Origin: Paraburkholderia kirstenboschensis
Lineage (GTDB): Bacteria > Pseudomonadota > Gammaproteobacteria > Burkholderiales > Burkholderiaceae
Reading direction: 5' to 3'
Length of the DNA: 64,000 bases
NCBI RefSeq assembly: GCF_904848585.1
Contig: NZ_CAJHCR010000021.1
Span: forward strand, 1-64,000
Shown: positions 8,325 to 16,453 of the stretch, piece after piece
Layout of the letters: every line of letters starts with the position of its first letter
How positions within the stretch are numbered: the first letter of the stretch is position 1
Notes under the pieces: generated by a model
What the model was told of the DNA's origin: nothing
Databases searched by the model: none
What the model saw: the letters and a program-made list of their open reading frames with translations, nothing else
Position numbers and translations under genes: made by a program

Positions 8325-9470
8325 ATGCCGCATTGGTTAAACGAACAACACACCGCGATACGCGACGCCGTGCGCCGTTTCGCGGAAAACGAAATCGCTC
8401 CTGTCTCGGAAGAGCTTTGGGAAGCGGAAGCCTTTCCTTACGACATCTGGAAGCGTGCCGGCGAACTCGGCTTCGCTGGCCTGCCCTATCCGGAGAGTTG
8501 GGGCGGCGGCGGTGGCGAATGGCTTTCCTATGTGATCGTGTTAGAAGAACTCGCACGGGTAGATTGCGCGATCGCCAACTCGCTCATGGCCAATTCGACG
8601 GTCGCGAGCCTGCTCTCCAACTATGGCACGGATGAGCAAAAGGACCGCTATTTGCGCCCTATTCTCGACGGCCGCAAGGTGGGCGCGATCGGATTATCGG
8701 AGCCCAACGCGGGCTCCGATGCCGCCAACATCGCGACGCGTGCGACGCTGGAAGGCGGCCAATGGATCATCGATGGATCAAAGACCTTCATTAGCAATTC
8801 CGGCACGGAAGTGACCGGACCGGTCGTCATCGCCGCGGTAACGGGCACGCGCCCCGACGGTCGCAAGGAAATTTCCAACTTCATCGTACCCAATGGCACT
8901 CCCGGTTTCAGCTACGGACGCAAATTGCGCAAAATCGGCTGGCGCGCATCGAGCACCTACGAGCTGTTCTTCGAGCGCTGCACGATCCCGGCCGCCAACC
9001 TGCTGGGCGAACGCGGTGCAGGCTTGCGACAGACGCTTGCGCAGATCAGCACGGGCCGAATCCTGATCGGCGCGCTCGCGCTGGGCATCCTGCAAGGTTC
9101 GCTGGACCGGTCGATCGCTTATATGAAGGAGCGGCGCGCATTCGGCAAGCCGATCGCCGAGTTCCAGTCGCTGCAGTTCAAGATCGCCGACATGGCAGCC
9201 CACGCGCACGCCGCGCGACTCATGCTTTACGATGCCGCCGCGCTGAAAGATGCAGGCGTTCGCTTCGATCAGCAGGCGTCGATGGCCAAGCTCTTCGCCA
9301 CCGAGCGCGCGATGGAGGCGGCTCATCAGGCGTTGCAGATACATGGCGGCTACGGCGTGATGAGCGAGTACCCGGTGTCGCGCGCATTCGGCGACGCCAA
9401 GGTGCTGGAGATCGTCGAGGGCACCTCGGAGATTCAGAGAATGATCATCTCGCGAAACCTGCTTGCCTGA
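8325..9470 (+). CDS. Acyl-CoA dehydrogenase
   Basis: 381 residues, full length for the family. The N-terminal helical domain begins MPHWLNEQHTAIRDAVRRFA. The middle domain has IGLSEPNAGSDAANIATRA, and the C-terminal domain has MKERRAFGKPIAEFQSLQFKI and ALQIHGGYGVMSEYPVSRAF. The C-terminal Glu in VLEIVEGTSEIQR (~residue 365) matches the catalytic base of short/medium-chain enzymes. It introduces an alpha,beta double bond in a CoA thioester and passes electrons to ETF. It lies between a MaoC hydratase and a CoA-transferase, with gaps of about 50 bp. Confidence 0.93.
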   Translation: MPHWLNEQHTAIRDAVRRFAENEIAPVSEELWEAEAFPYDIWKRAGELGFAGLPYPESWGGGGGEWLSYVIVLEELARVDCAIANSLMANSTVASLLSNYGTDEQKDRYLRPILDGRKVGAIGLSEPNAGSDAANIATRATLEGGQWIIDGSKTFISNSGTEVTGPVVIAAVTGTRPDGRKEISNFIVPNGTPGFSYGRKLRKIGWRASSTYELFFERCTIPAANLLGERGAGLRQTLAQISTGRILIGALALGILQGSLDRSIAYMKERRAFGKPIAEFQSLQFKIADMAAHAHAARLMLYDAAALKDAGVRFDQQASMAKLFATERAMEAAHQALQIHGGYGVMSEYPVSRAFGDAKVLEIVEGTSEIQRMIISRNLLA

Positions 9471-9515
9471 GCCATCAGCCAAACACGTACGGACACGCGA
9501 GGCAGGAGACAAGTC

Positions 9516-10709
9516 ATGCTGGAAGGTATCAAGGTGTTAAGTTTTACTCACTTTTTGCAGGGCCCCGCGGCCGTGCAGATGTTGGCCGACGTCGGCGCCG
9601 ACGTGATCAAGATCGAACCGCCGGGCGGCGCGTTCGAACGCAGTTGGACCGGCTTCGATGCGTATGTCGAAGGTGTGAGCATGTTTTTTTTGCTCGGCAA
9701 CCGCAATCAGCGCAGCATCTCGCTGGATCTGCGCGACGAGCGCGCGAGAGAGATCGTCTGGCGGCTGATCAAGGAAGCCGATGTGCTGATCGAAAACTAC
9801 CGGCCCGGCGTCCTGCAGCGCATGGGGTTCGGTTACGACGATGTCCGGGAGGTCAACCCGCGGCTCGTGTACTGTTCGTGCACCGGCTATGGGTCATCGG
9901 GACCGTATCTCAAGCGGCCGGGGCAGGACCTGTTGCTACAGGCCATCAGCGGCATGACGATGCTCTCCGGCGAGGCCGATTCCCCGCCCACGCCAGTCGG
10001 ATCCGCGATCGTCGACCAGCACGCGGCGGCGTTGGCAGCCTTCGGCGTCGTCGCGGCTTTGCAGGCGCGCGAACGGACCGGTAAAGGCACGCTGGTCGAA
10101 AGCAACCTGCTCAACGCGGCGCTCGATCTTCAGATCGAGCCGTTCACTTATTACCTGAACAAGGGACCATTGTGGCCGCGCACGAGCCCGCCGACCGGCA
10201 GCCGGTTCCATCCGTCGCCCTACGGGGTTTACCGGACTCTCGACGGCTGGATCGCCGTTTCGCTCACGCCGACCGAGAAGCTGGCGGCGGCCTTGTCCCA
10301 GCCCTTGCTGGCCGCGTTCTCGCACCCGAAGGACAACGTGCGCCGCCGCGACGAATTGAACCGCATTGTTTACGACGCGCTGACCACGCGCACGACGGCC
10401 GACTGGATGACGAGCTTCGACGAGCACGACATCTGGTACGCGCCGGTGAACGACTACGATCAGGTCGAGGCCGATCCGCAAGTAGCGCACAACCGCATCA
10501 TCATGGAGGTCGACCATCCGCAGGCCGGGCCGATTCGTTTGCTCGCGCATCCAGTCCGATACGACGGCACGGCACCGCCGCTCACCCGTCAGCCGCCGCG
10601 GCAAGGCGAACATACCCGCGAGGTGCTCGCTGAACTGGGCTACGAGCCGGACGAAATCGATACGCTGGTCGAAGCGGGTGCGGCGCTGACCGGGCGGAGA
10701 ACCTCATGA
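9516..10709 (+). CDS. Class III CoA-transferase (CaiB/BaiF family)
   Basis: 397 residues. Motifs are GIKVLSFTHFLQGPAAVQML, GADVIKIEPPGG, NRNQRSISLDLRD, ENYRPGVLQRMGFGYDDV and AIVDQHAAAL with the catalytic-type Asp. It shares most conserved blocks with the CoA-transferase at 2210-3445, so the two are paralogues kept in the same putative regulon. Its stop codon overlaps the next start by ATGA, so the two are translationally coupled. A two-CoA-transferase pathway could mean one for substrate activation and one for CoA recycling, which is inference. Confidence 0.9.
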   Translation: MLEGIKVLSFTHFLQGPAAVQMLADVGADVIKIEPPGGAFERSWTGFDAYVEGVSMFFLLGNRNQRSISLDLRDERAREIVWRLIKEADVLIENYRPGVLQRMGFGYDDVREVNPRLVYCSCTGYGSSGPYLKRPGQDLLLQAISGMTMLSGEADSPPTPVGSAIVDQHAAALAAFGVVAALQARERTGKGTLVESNLLNAALDLQIEPFTYYLNKGPLWPRTSPPTGSRFHPSPYGVYRTLDGWIAVSLTPTEKLAAALSQPLLAAFSHPKDNVRRRDELNRIVYDALTTRTTADWMTSFDEHDIWYAPVNDYDQVEADPQVAHNRIIMEVDHPQAGPIRLLAHPVRYDGTAPPLTRQPPRQGEHTREVLAELGYEPDEIDTLVEAGAALTGRRTS

Positions 10710-11149
10710 ACACTCATCTGAACCAGTGCCACGAGATGTTGCGCTTTGACGATATCCAGATTGGCCGCTCTCAGGTGCTCGTGCATACCGTCGCGGAAAG
10801 TGACGTGAACGCCTTCGGCCATCTGTCGGGCGACCTGAACCCCTTGCACATGGATCAGCACTTCGCGGCGCGCACGCCATTCGGCCAGCGCGTCGCACAC
10901 GGCCTCCTGACCGCGGCATTGGTATCGACGACCCATACCGGGTTGACCGGTCCCGGCTTCGTCTACGTCGGCCAGGAGTTGCGCTTTCTCGGCCCCGTCT
11001 TTATCGGCGATACAATCAGGATCCATGTGACCGTAGTCGAGAAGAAACCCGCCAAGCGCATTCTCGTGATGGACACCATGGTTCGCAACCAGGACGGCAA
11101 GCCAGTGCTGACCGGACTGTCGGCTCTGAAGGAATTGCGTTTCCAATGA
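10706..11149 (+). CDS. MaoC-like (R)-specific enoyl-CoA hydratase
   Basis: 147 residues with a textbook MaoC motif FGHLSGDLNPLHMDQHFAA, which carries the catalytic Asp and His, followed by FGQRVAHGLLTAALVST and FLGPVFIGDTIRIHVTV. The start overlaps the preceding CoA-transferase stop by four bases. It is the second MaoC protein of this operon and is distinct from the first, which has GDFYAVH in place of GDLNPLH, so the two may act on different intermediates. Confidence 0.88.
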   Translation: MNTHLNQCHEMLRFDDIQIGRSQVLVHTVAESDVNAFGHLSGDLNPLHMDQHFAARTPFGQRVAHGLLTAALVSTTHTGLTGPGFVYVGQELRFLGPVFIGDTIRIHVTVVEKKPAKRILVMDTMVRNQDGKPVLTGLSALKELRFQ

Positions 11150-11311
11150 TCTGACGATCAACAGGCCAGGCCACACCTGTGCGGGTTTTCGACAACAGCC
11201 GTGAGGCCGCTTTGCTAATTAGAATTACACTATGTTCTATGCTGAACCGGAGAAGGAGAAACAGCACGCTTGATTAGCTAGGCAGCGAGCTGGATGCAGG
11301 AGACAAATTAA

Positions 11312-12205
11312 ATGCTTAGCGGTTGCAATTGTCAGTTGCCGGTCTTCAAGATCGCCAACTATGAGTACGGGTCGCGAATCAAGTCGATCGACTTTCATTT
11401 CGCGCCCCTTGAAGATATGAAATCGACGTTGCCGTATCCTCATCGGCACGAGTTCTATCACATCGTCTGGGTCGTGTCGGGCAGCGGTCATCACATCATC
11501 GACTCGATTCGCTACGAGGTGCGGCCCAATACGCTGTTCTTCATGGCGCCCGGCCAGATCCACGATTTCGTGTTGTCCGAAGACACCGTCGGGCACGCAA
11601 TCAGTTTCTCGTCCGAATTTTTCGCCTTCAAAGTGCAGAACCGCCATTCGCAGACCGAGATTCCGGTCTACGATTTCGAGCGAATTCCAAACACGGTTTA
11701 TATGAGCGACGCGCAAGCTCAGGACCTTCATCGTGTGCTGGATGGAATCGATGCGGAATATCGAGGCGAAGAGGCAGGCTACGAGGACGTGATCTGGTCG
11801 TATCTGCGCGTTCTGCTCATCAAGTCCGCGCGCCTGGGCGGCGAGGCCGTGACCGATGTCAATTCATCGCGTAGCGTGCTGTTGTCGCGACGCTTCAAAA
11901 GCCTGCTGGAAAAACATTTCGCTACGGTCCACGACGTCGCTCGCTACGCATGCCTGCTGAACGTCACAGAGCGCGCGCTGAACGATGCAACCCGCCAGGC
12001 GCTCGGCAGCACCGCGGCCAAGCTGATTCGTGAACGCGTTATGCTGGAAGCGAAGCGTCTTTTGCTACATTCCGAGGTCAATGTGGCGGAGATCGCCACA
12101 CAGCTTGCCTTCGACGACCCAGCCTACTTTAGCCGATGTTTTCGCAAGCACACGGGCCGCTCGCCAATCGACTTCCGTCGCAGCCTCGAGAAACTGAGCA
12201 TTTGA
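11312..12205 (+). CDS. AraC-family transcriptional regulator with cupin sensor domain
   Basis: 297 residues. The N-terminal ~110 residues form an AraC-type cupin with PHRHEFYHIVWVVSGSG and MAPGQIHDF. The C-terminal ~100 residues carry two helix-turn-helix units, with EVNVAEIATQLAFDDPAYFS and RCFRKHTGRSPIDFRRSL being the second. The start has GCAGGAGACAAATTAA upstream. It sits between the rightward CoA operon and the GH88 operon, and the repeated GTCCTAAC element is upstream of three transcription units around it, so it is the obvious candidate to bind it. No copy of the element is seen in front of this gene itself. Confidence 0.88.
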   Translation: MLSGCNCQLPVFKIANYEYGSRIKSIDFHFAPLEDMKSTLPYPHRHEFYHIVWVVSGSGHHIIDSIRYEVRPNTLFFMAPGQIHDFVLSEDTVGHAISFSSEFFAFKVQNRHSQTEIPVYDFERIPNTVYMSDAQAQDLHRVLDGIDAEYRGEEAGYEDVIWSYLRVLLIKSARLGGEAVTDVNSSRSVLLSRRFKSLLEKHFATVHDVARYACLLNVTERALNDATRQALGSTAAKLIRERVMLEAKRLLLHSEVNVAEIATQLAFDDPAYFSRCFRKHTGRSPIDFRRSLEKLSI

Positions 12206-12244
12206 AGCAGTGGGACGATAGGCGTCCGGGTGCGACGTAGGAAA

Positions 12245-12299
12245 GTCCTATATAAGCCGCGCTTCGTCCTAACCGCTGGAACCGCCGCACTCCTAGAAT
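12245..12299 (+). promoter_or_regulatory. Candidate AraC-family site and promoter of the GH88 operon (site C)
   Basis: Half-site GTCCTATAT begins at 12245 and GTCCTAAC occupies 12266-12273, a 21-bp repeat. The -10-like TAGAAT is at 12294-12299, again 20 bp downstream. The first half-site also resembles the GntR-type palindrome at 30505-30518 (12 of 14 positions), so a second regulator cannot be ruled out. Confidence 0.55.
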
Positions 12300-12350
12300 T
12301 TGTGTGCCCCCGTCACTCGGGAAACACGAAAGTTATCAGGAGACAAAGGC

Positions 12351-13574
12351 GTGAATGCTTCGTACAAAGACCAAGGACTGTCCTCTGAGCGGTCCGCTCT
12401 CTTCACCAATATCCTCGATCGCATTGCGACCAAAGTTGCAGAGGACGAGCCGACGCTCGGCGTCGAATTCCCTCAGCTAACAGCGCCCGGTGGAAAATGG
12501 GTGCTGCTGCCGGCGTCGCTGTCGGCAGGCTACAACGGCTCAGCGTGGAGCCACGGCAACTGGTTTTGCGGGTTTTGGGTCGGACTGTTGCTGACTTCGT
12601 ATTTGCACACGGGCAAGGACAAATACCTCTCGTGGGCCCGCGAGCGCATGCGTCTCGTCGCGCAGCGCGCACAGGACCGCAACACGCACGACATCGGCTT
12701 TATCTTCGACAGCAGTGCCGTGCCCGGCTACGACATCACCGGCGACTCCTGGTACGCGCAAATTGCAATGGAAGCCGCGGACAAACTGCGCGCGCGTCTT
12801 GTCACCACGCGCAGCGGCGCCTACCTCGCTTCCTGGGGCCCGCTCGACGATCCGCGCGGACGCAGCGCCTCGGCTATCGACACGATGGCGAATCTATCGT
12901 TGCTTTATTGGGCGGCGAATCATTCCGGGGACGGCAGTTATCGCCTCGCCGCCGAAGCGCACGCCGTCATGACCGCCAACGCGTTTATCCGTCCCGACGA
13001 TTCGACTTATCACGCGGTCGAGTACGACGTGAGAACCGGTGCGCGCAAGCGCGGCTACACGTTTCAAGGCGCATTCGACGAATCGGCGTGGAGCCGGGGC
13101 CAGGCGTGGGCCGTCTATGGCTACGTGAACACCGCGCGTGAAACGGGCAAGCGCAGCTGGCTGGACCTTGCCGGCCGGCTAGCGGGGTACTATCTGCGCC
13201 GGCTCGATGGAGCTCAGGTCCCACCGTGGGATTTCGACGCCACCGGCGCGGACGCGCAAATCAAGGACACTGCTGCCGCAGCGGTCATGGCGTCAGCGCT
13301 GATCGAAATGGGCCGTCTGCATCCCGACCCGGCTGATGCGGTTCGCTGGCGCGAACATGGAATCGCGATGCTCGAAGCTCTATGTCGTGACGAGTTCGCC
13401 TACGAACCGGCGCAGCGCGGACTTTTGAGGAATTCCTGCTATTCCAGGCCGCACAATGAAGGCGTCGATGGCGCGACGATGTTCGGCGATTTCTTCTTCG
13501 CCGAAGCGCTGTGTCGCGTGATGCTGCCAGGCAGGCTTCGGCCAGCCGATACGCAACGGGTATCGCTCGCTTGA
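12351..13574 (+). CDS. Glycoside hydrolase family 88 (unsaturated glucuronyl hydrolase)
   Basis: About 407 residues from a GTG at 12351, which has CAGGAGACAAAGGC just upstream; the frame extends 17 codons further back without a ribosome binding site. The (alpha/alpha)6-barrel family is recognised by HDIGFIFDSSAVPGY, SASAIDTMANLSLLYWAA (with the catalytic-type Asp) and SRGQAWAVYGYVNTA. GH88 enzymes remove 4,5-unsaturated uronic acids from oligosaccharides by hydrating the double bond. No signal peptide is present, so it acts in the cytoplasm on an imported substrate. It is 46 bp upstream of the FAH-family gene. Confidence 0.85.
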   Translation: MNASYKDQGLSSERSALFTNILDRIATKVAEDEPTLGVEFPQLTAPGGKWVLLPASLSAGYNGSAWSHGNWFCGFWVGLLLTSYLHTGKDKYLSWARERMRLVAQRAQDRNTHDIGFIFDSSAVPGYDITGDSWYAQIAMEAADKLRARLVTTRSGAYLASWGPLDDPRGRSASAIDTMANLSLLYWAANHSGDGSYRLAAEAHAVMTANAFIRPDDSTYHAVEYDVRTGARKRGYTFQGAFDESAWSRGQAWAVYGYVNTARETGKRSWLDLAGRLAGYYLRRLDGAQVPPWDFDATGADAQIKDTAAAAVMASALIEMGRLHPDPADAVRWREHGIAMLEALCRDEFAYEPAQRGLLRNSCYSRPHNEGVDGATMFGDFFFAEALCRVMLPGRLRPADTQRVSLA

Positions 13575-13620
13575 AGCGCACCTCCCTCTCGGTTCCCAAC
13601 TCTCGCTAGCCAAGGCCTCC

Positions 13621-14778
13621 ATGACTTCGAACGATCTTCCGCATTTCGTACCTGCTGACCTGCCCGACGCTCTGCTGGTCGGACGCATCTGGCGAAAAGC
13701 GCCGATAGACGGGCCGTCGGTCGTCGTTGTTCGTGCCGGTCAGGTCTTCGACATCACGGCGTCGGCGCCGACGACCTCCGATCTGTTCGAGCGCGTGGAC
13801 CTCGTCGAGTTTGCGCATCATGTCGAGGGCGAGGCGCTCGGTCCCGTCGAGAACATCGCCCGCGCATTGCTGGCGCCGTGCGATCTTCAGGCCATCAAGG
13901 CATGCGGCGTGACTTTTGCCGTGAGCCTGCTCGAACGGGTCATTGAAGAACAGGCTAACGGCGACGCGACTCAAGCCGACACGGTCCGGGCGACAATCGC
14001 GCGACTGACCGGCACTGATCTCTCCAGGATTCGCCCCGGCACGGCAGCTGCCGACTGTCTGAAGCGGGAACTGGAACGGCGCGGCGCGTGGTCGCAATAC
14101 ATGGAGGTCGGCATTGGCCCGGACGCAGAGGTGTTCACCAAGTCTCAACCGATGTCGGCGGTCGGCTACGGCGCGGATGTTGGGCTGCACCCAGCGTCCC
14201 GCTGGAACAATCCCGAGCCAGAAATTGTGCTGGCGGTAAACAGCCGCGGAACGATCGTCGGCGCGACCCTCGGCAACGACGTCAATCTCCGCGACATTGA
14301 GGGCCGCAGTGCGTTGCTGCTCGGCAAAGCGAAAGACAACAACGGCTCGTGCGCGATTGGTCCTTTTATTCGGTTGTTCGATGAACGCTTCACCATGGAC
14401 TCGGTCCGGGCGGCCAGCGTGTCGCTCAGGATAGAAGGCGCTGACGACGGATTTATTCTCGACGGCGTGAGCCACATGCGCGAGATCAGCCGCGATCCAG
14501 AGGAACTTGTCGCCCAGACGGCCGGGCCGCATCACCAGTATCCAGACGGCTTCATGCTGTTCCTCGGCACGATGTTCTCTCCAATTGAAGACCGGCATGC
14601 TCCGGGCAGCGGCTTCACGCATCACCTCGGGGACAAGGTTACGATTGCAACACCGGAGCTCGGCGCACTTGTCAACACCGTGCAGTTGTCAACCGAAATC
14701 GCGCCTTGGCGATTCGGCGTACGCGCTCTTTACGAGACCCTTGCAAAACGGCGGGCGCTTACGCGCGCCGCGGCGTAG
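13621..14778 (+). CDS. Fumarylacetoacetate hydrolase (FAH) family protein, AraD1-like
   Basis: 385 residues. The FAH-fold metal site is recognisable as NNPEPEIVLAVNSRGTIV (paired Glu) and ATLGNDVNLRDIEGRSALLL (Asp). The N-terminal half, with KACGVTFAVSLLERVIEEQA, resembles the subgroup often annotated as 2-keto-3-deoxy-sugar-acid dehydratase or hydrolase. Placement directly after GH88 suggests it acts on a keto-deoxy acid derived from the uronic acid released there. The exact reaction (dehydration or C-C hydrolysis) cannot be told from sequence. Confidence 0.78.
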   Translation: MTSNDLPHFVPADLPDALLVGRIWRKAPIDGPSVVVVRAGQVFDITASAPTTSDLFERVDLVEFAHHVEGEALGPVENIARALLAPCDLQAIKACGVTFAVSLLERVIEEQANGDATQADTVRATIARLTGTDLSRIRPGTAAADCLKRELERRGAWSQYMEVGIGPDAEVFTKSQPMSAVGYGADVGLHPASRWNNPEPEIVLAVNSRGTIVGATLGNDVNLRDIEGRSALLLGKAKDNNGSCAIGPFIRLFDERFTMDSVRAASVSLRIEGADDGFILDGVSHMREISRDPEELVAQTAGPHHQYPDGFMLFLGTMFSPIEDRHAPGSGFTHHLGDKVTIATPELGALVNTVQLSTEIAPWRFGVRALYETLAKRRALTRAAA

Positions 14779-14912
14779 ACAAGCGATGCGTAAAGCCGGC
14801 GCTGTTCTGTTGCAATAGCGGGGCCGGTATGCTGTGGGACCTTACGGAATGACGTGAAGACACACGGCGCGGGGAAGCCAACATCGACACGCGTAGTTGT
14901 GCCCGCACTTCG

Positions 14913-16403
14913 CTAACCGGCAAAGGCTTCTCCACCGGGACTCATGCGGATGCCGGGCGCGAGCCGCGTCCATGGCAGATCGGCGGGATCCGCCGTCATC
15001 GGGCCGGGCGCCTTTGCCACGAGAATCGCCTCGGCGATCGGCTCGAAATCCGCCCGGAAATGCACCGAACTCTTGTTGACGAGAATCTTCATGTCCTCGG
15101 GCTGAATGCCAGCCACGCGATACAGATTGCGGTCGAGCATTTGCGCTTTGCTCGAACTTACCGCGATCAGCACGTCATCGACGCGCAGACACGCCACGGG
15201 GCCGAGTTCGGCCTGCATGCCGTTCATCATCGGGCCGTCATAGCGCAGGTGTCCGTCAGACAATGCAACGACCTCGAAAGCACCGTCGAATGGTCGGTCG
15301 CCTGGCACGCGCGACTGTCCTCCCAACGACAATTCGAGCCGCGCGCCCAACCCCGCGCGATGTGCGGCGAGCGCCACGGCTGGATCGTAGATCAGGCCGA
15401 ACGCCGCGCCCTTCGCCCCATTTCGCACGAGTGCGTGCAGCATCTCCATGGTGTTCGCGTCGCCGCCCGCGCCGGGGTTGTCCTGCGTATCGGCAATGAC
15501 AACCGGGCGGCATGCATCGGCGGACAGCCGTATCGCTTCCCGCACGGCCTCATCGGGGGAAAGAAAGGGCACGCGCCACGCGGCCTCGTCGTCGATCATG
15601 CGGTGATAGAGCATATCCACCGCTGCTTGGGCGGCTTTGGGCCCGTTGCTATACGCCCAGATCACCGGACCACATTCGGGAAAGTCCGCCGCTGGGAAGC
15701 CGGGTGTGAACGACACCGATACGACATCGCCCTGTTCGAGCGCCGCGACGCTCGCGTACATGCCGCGCGAGGGTTCCAGCATCGTGCACATGCCGTTGAT
15801 CGGAATCAGGAACGGCAGCCGCCGCGATGCGTGCTGCAGGCGTTCGCCTGCCAGTAGCCGTTCGAGCAACGCAAAGGCGCGCGCGCCTGTCTCGGCCATA
15901 TCGATGTGCGGATAGGTGCGATAGGCGACCAGCGCATCTGCATGACGCAGCATGTCTTCGGTGACGTTTGCATGCAGATCGAGCGAAGCGACGATGGGCA
16001 CATCCGTGCCGACGGCTTCGCGCACGCGTGCGAGCAATTCACCCTCGCCGTCGTCGACGTGCTCGGCAACCATCGCGCCGTGGAGGTCCAGATACACCGC
16101 GTCGAAGACGTGCGTCCGTGCCGCGTCGACGATCTCTCCGGCGATGCGTTCGAACGCGTCGCGCGTGACGTGCGCGGAGGGGCTCGCCCCTGCCCAGATG
16201 ACCGGCACGAGAACATGCCCTTGCGCTTCGGCCGAACGGATGAAGCCGCCCGCAGGAATGTTCACGTCGCGCAGCGCGAGCACGTCGTTGCCGCGCGACA
16301 TCAGCGGAAAACCTTCACCGCGCTGGAAATTTTCATAGGTGGCTTGCGACGGCGCGAACGTATTGGTTTCGTGCTGGAAGCCTGCAATGAGAATGGTGGA
16401 CAA
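14913..16403 (-). CDS. M81 family metallopeptidase (MlrC-like)
   Basis: 496 residues starting at a TTG (16403) with GAGG eight bases upstream. Zinc-site motifs of the MlrC/M81 family are visible: GFQHETNTFAP near the N-terminus, VYLDLHGAMVAEH, and ASLDLHANVTEDML. The C-terminal half carries DTQDNPGAGGDANT, also typical. The founding member cleaves linearised microcystin, but most relatives sit in catabolic clusters and are thought to open amides or lactam-like rings. It is 50 bp upstream of nothing else on its strand and follows an MFS transporter, with which it probably forms an operon. Confidence 0.85.
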   Translation of the reverse strand: MSTILIAGFQHETNTFAPSQATYENFQRGEGFPLMSRGNDVLALRDVNIPAGGFIRSAEAQGHVLVPVIWAGASPSAHVTRDAFERIAGEIVDAARTHVFDAVYLDLHGAMVAEHVDDGEGELLARVREAVGTDVPIVASLDLHANVTEDMLRHADALVAYRTYPHIDMAETGARAFALLERLLAGERLQHASRRLPFLIPINGMCTMLEPSRGMYASVAALEQGDVVSVSFTPGFPAADFPECGPVIWAYSNGPKAAQAAVDMLYHRMIDDEAAWRVPFLSPDEAVREAIRLSADACRPVVIADTQDNPGAGGDANTMEMLHALVRNGAKGAAFGLIYDPAVALAAHRAGLGARLELSLGGQSRVPGDRPFDGAFEVVALSDGHLRYDGPMMNGMQAELGPVACLRVDDVLIAVSSSKAQMLDRNLYRVAGIQPEDMKILVNKSSVHFRADFEPIAEAILVAKAPGPMTADPADLPWTRLAPGIRMSPGGEAFAG

Positions 16404-16453
16404 GTGAAAACCTCGTTTTCTGATTTGAACGCGACTAGCGCATGGATGGGAAG

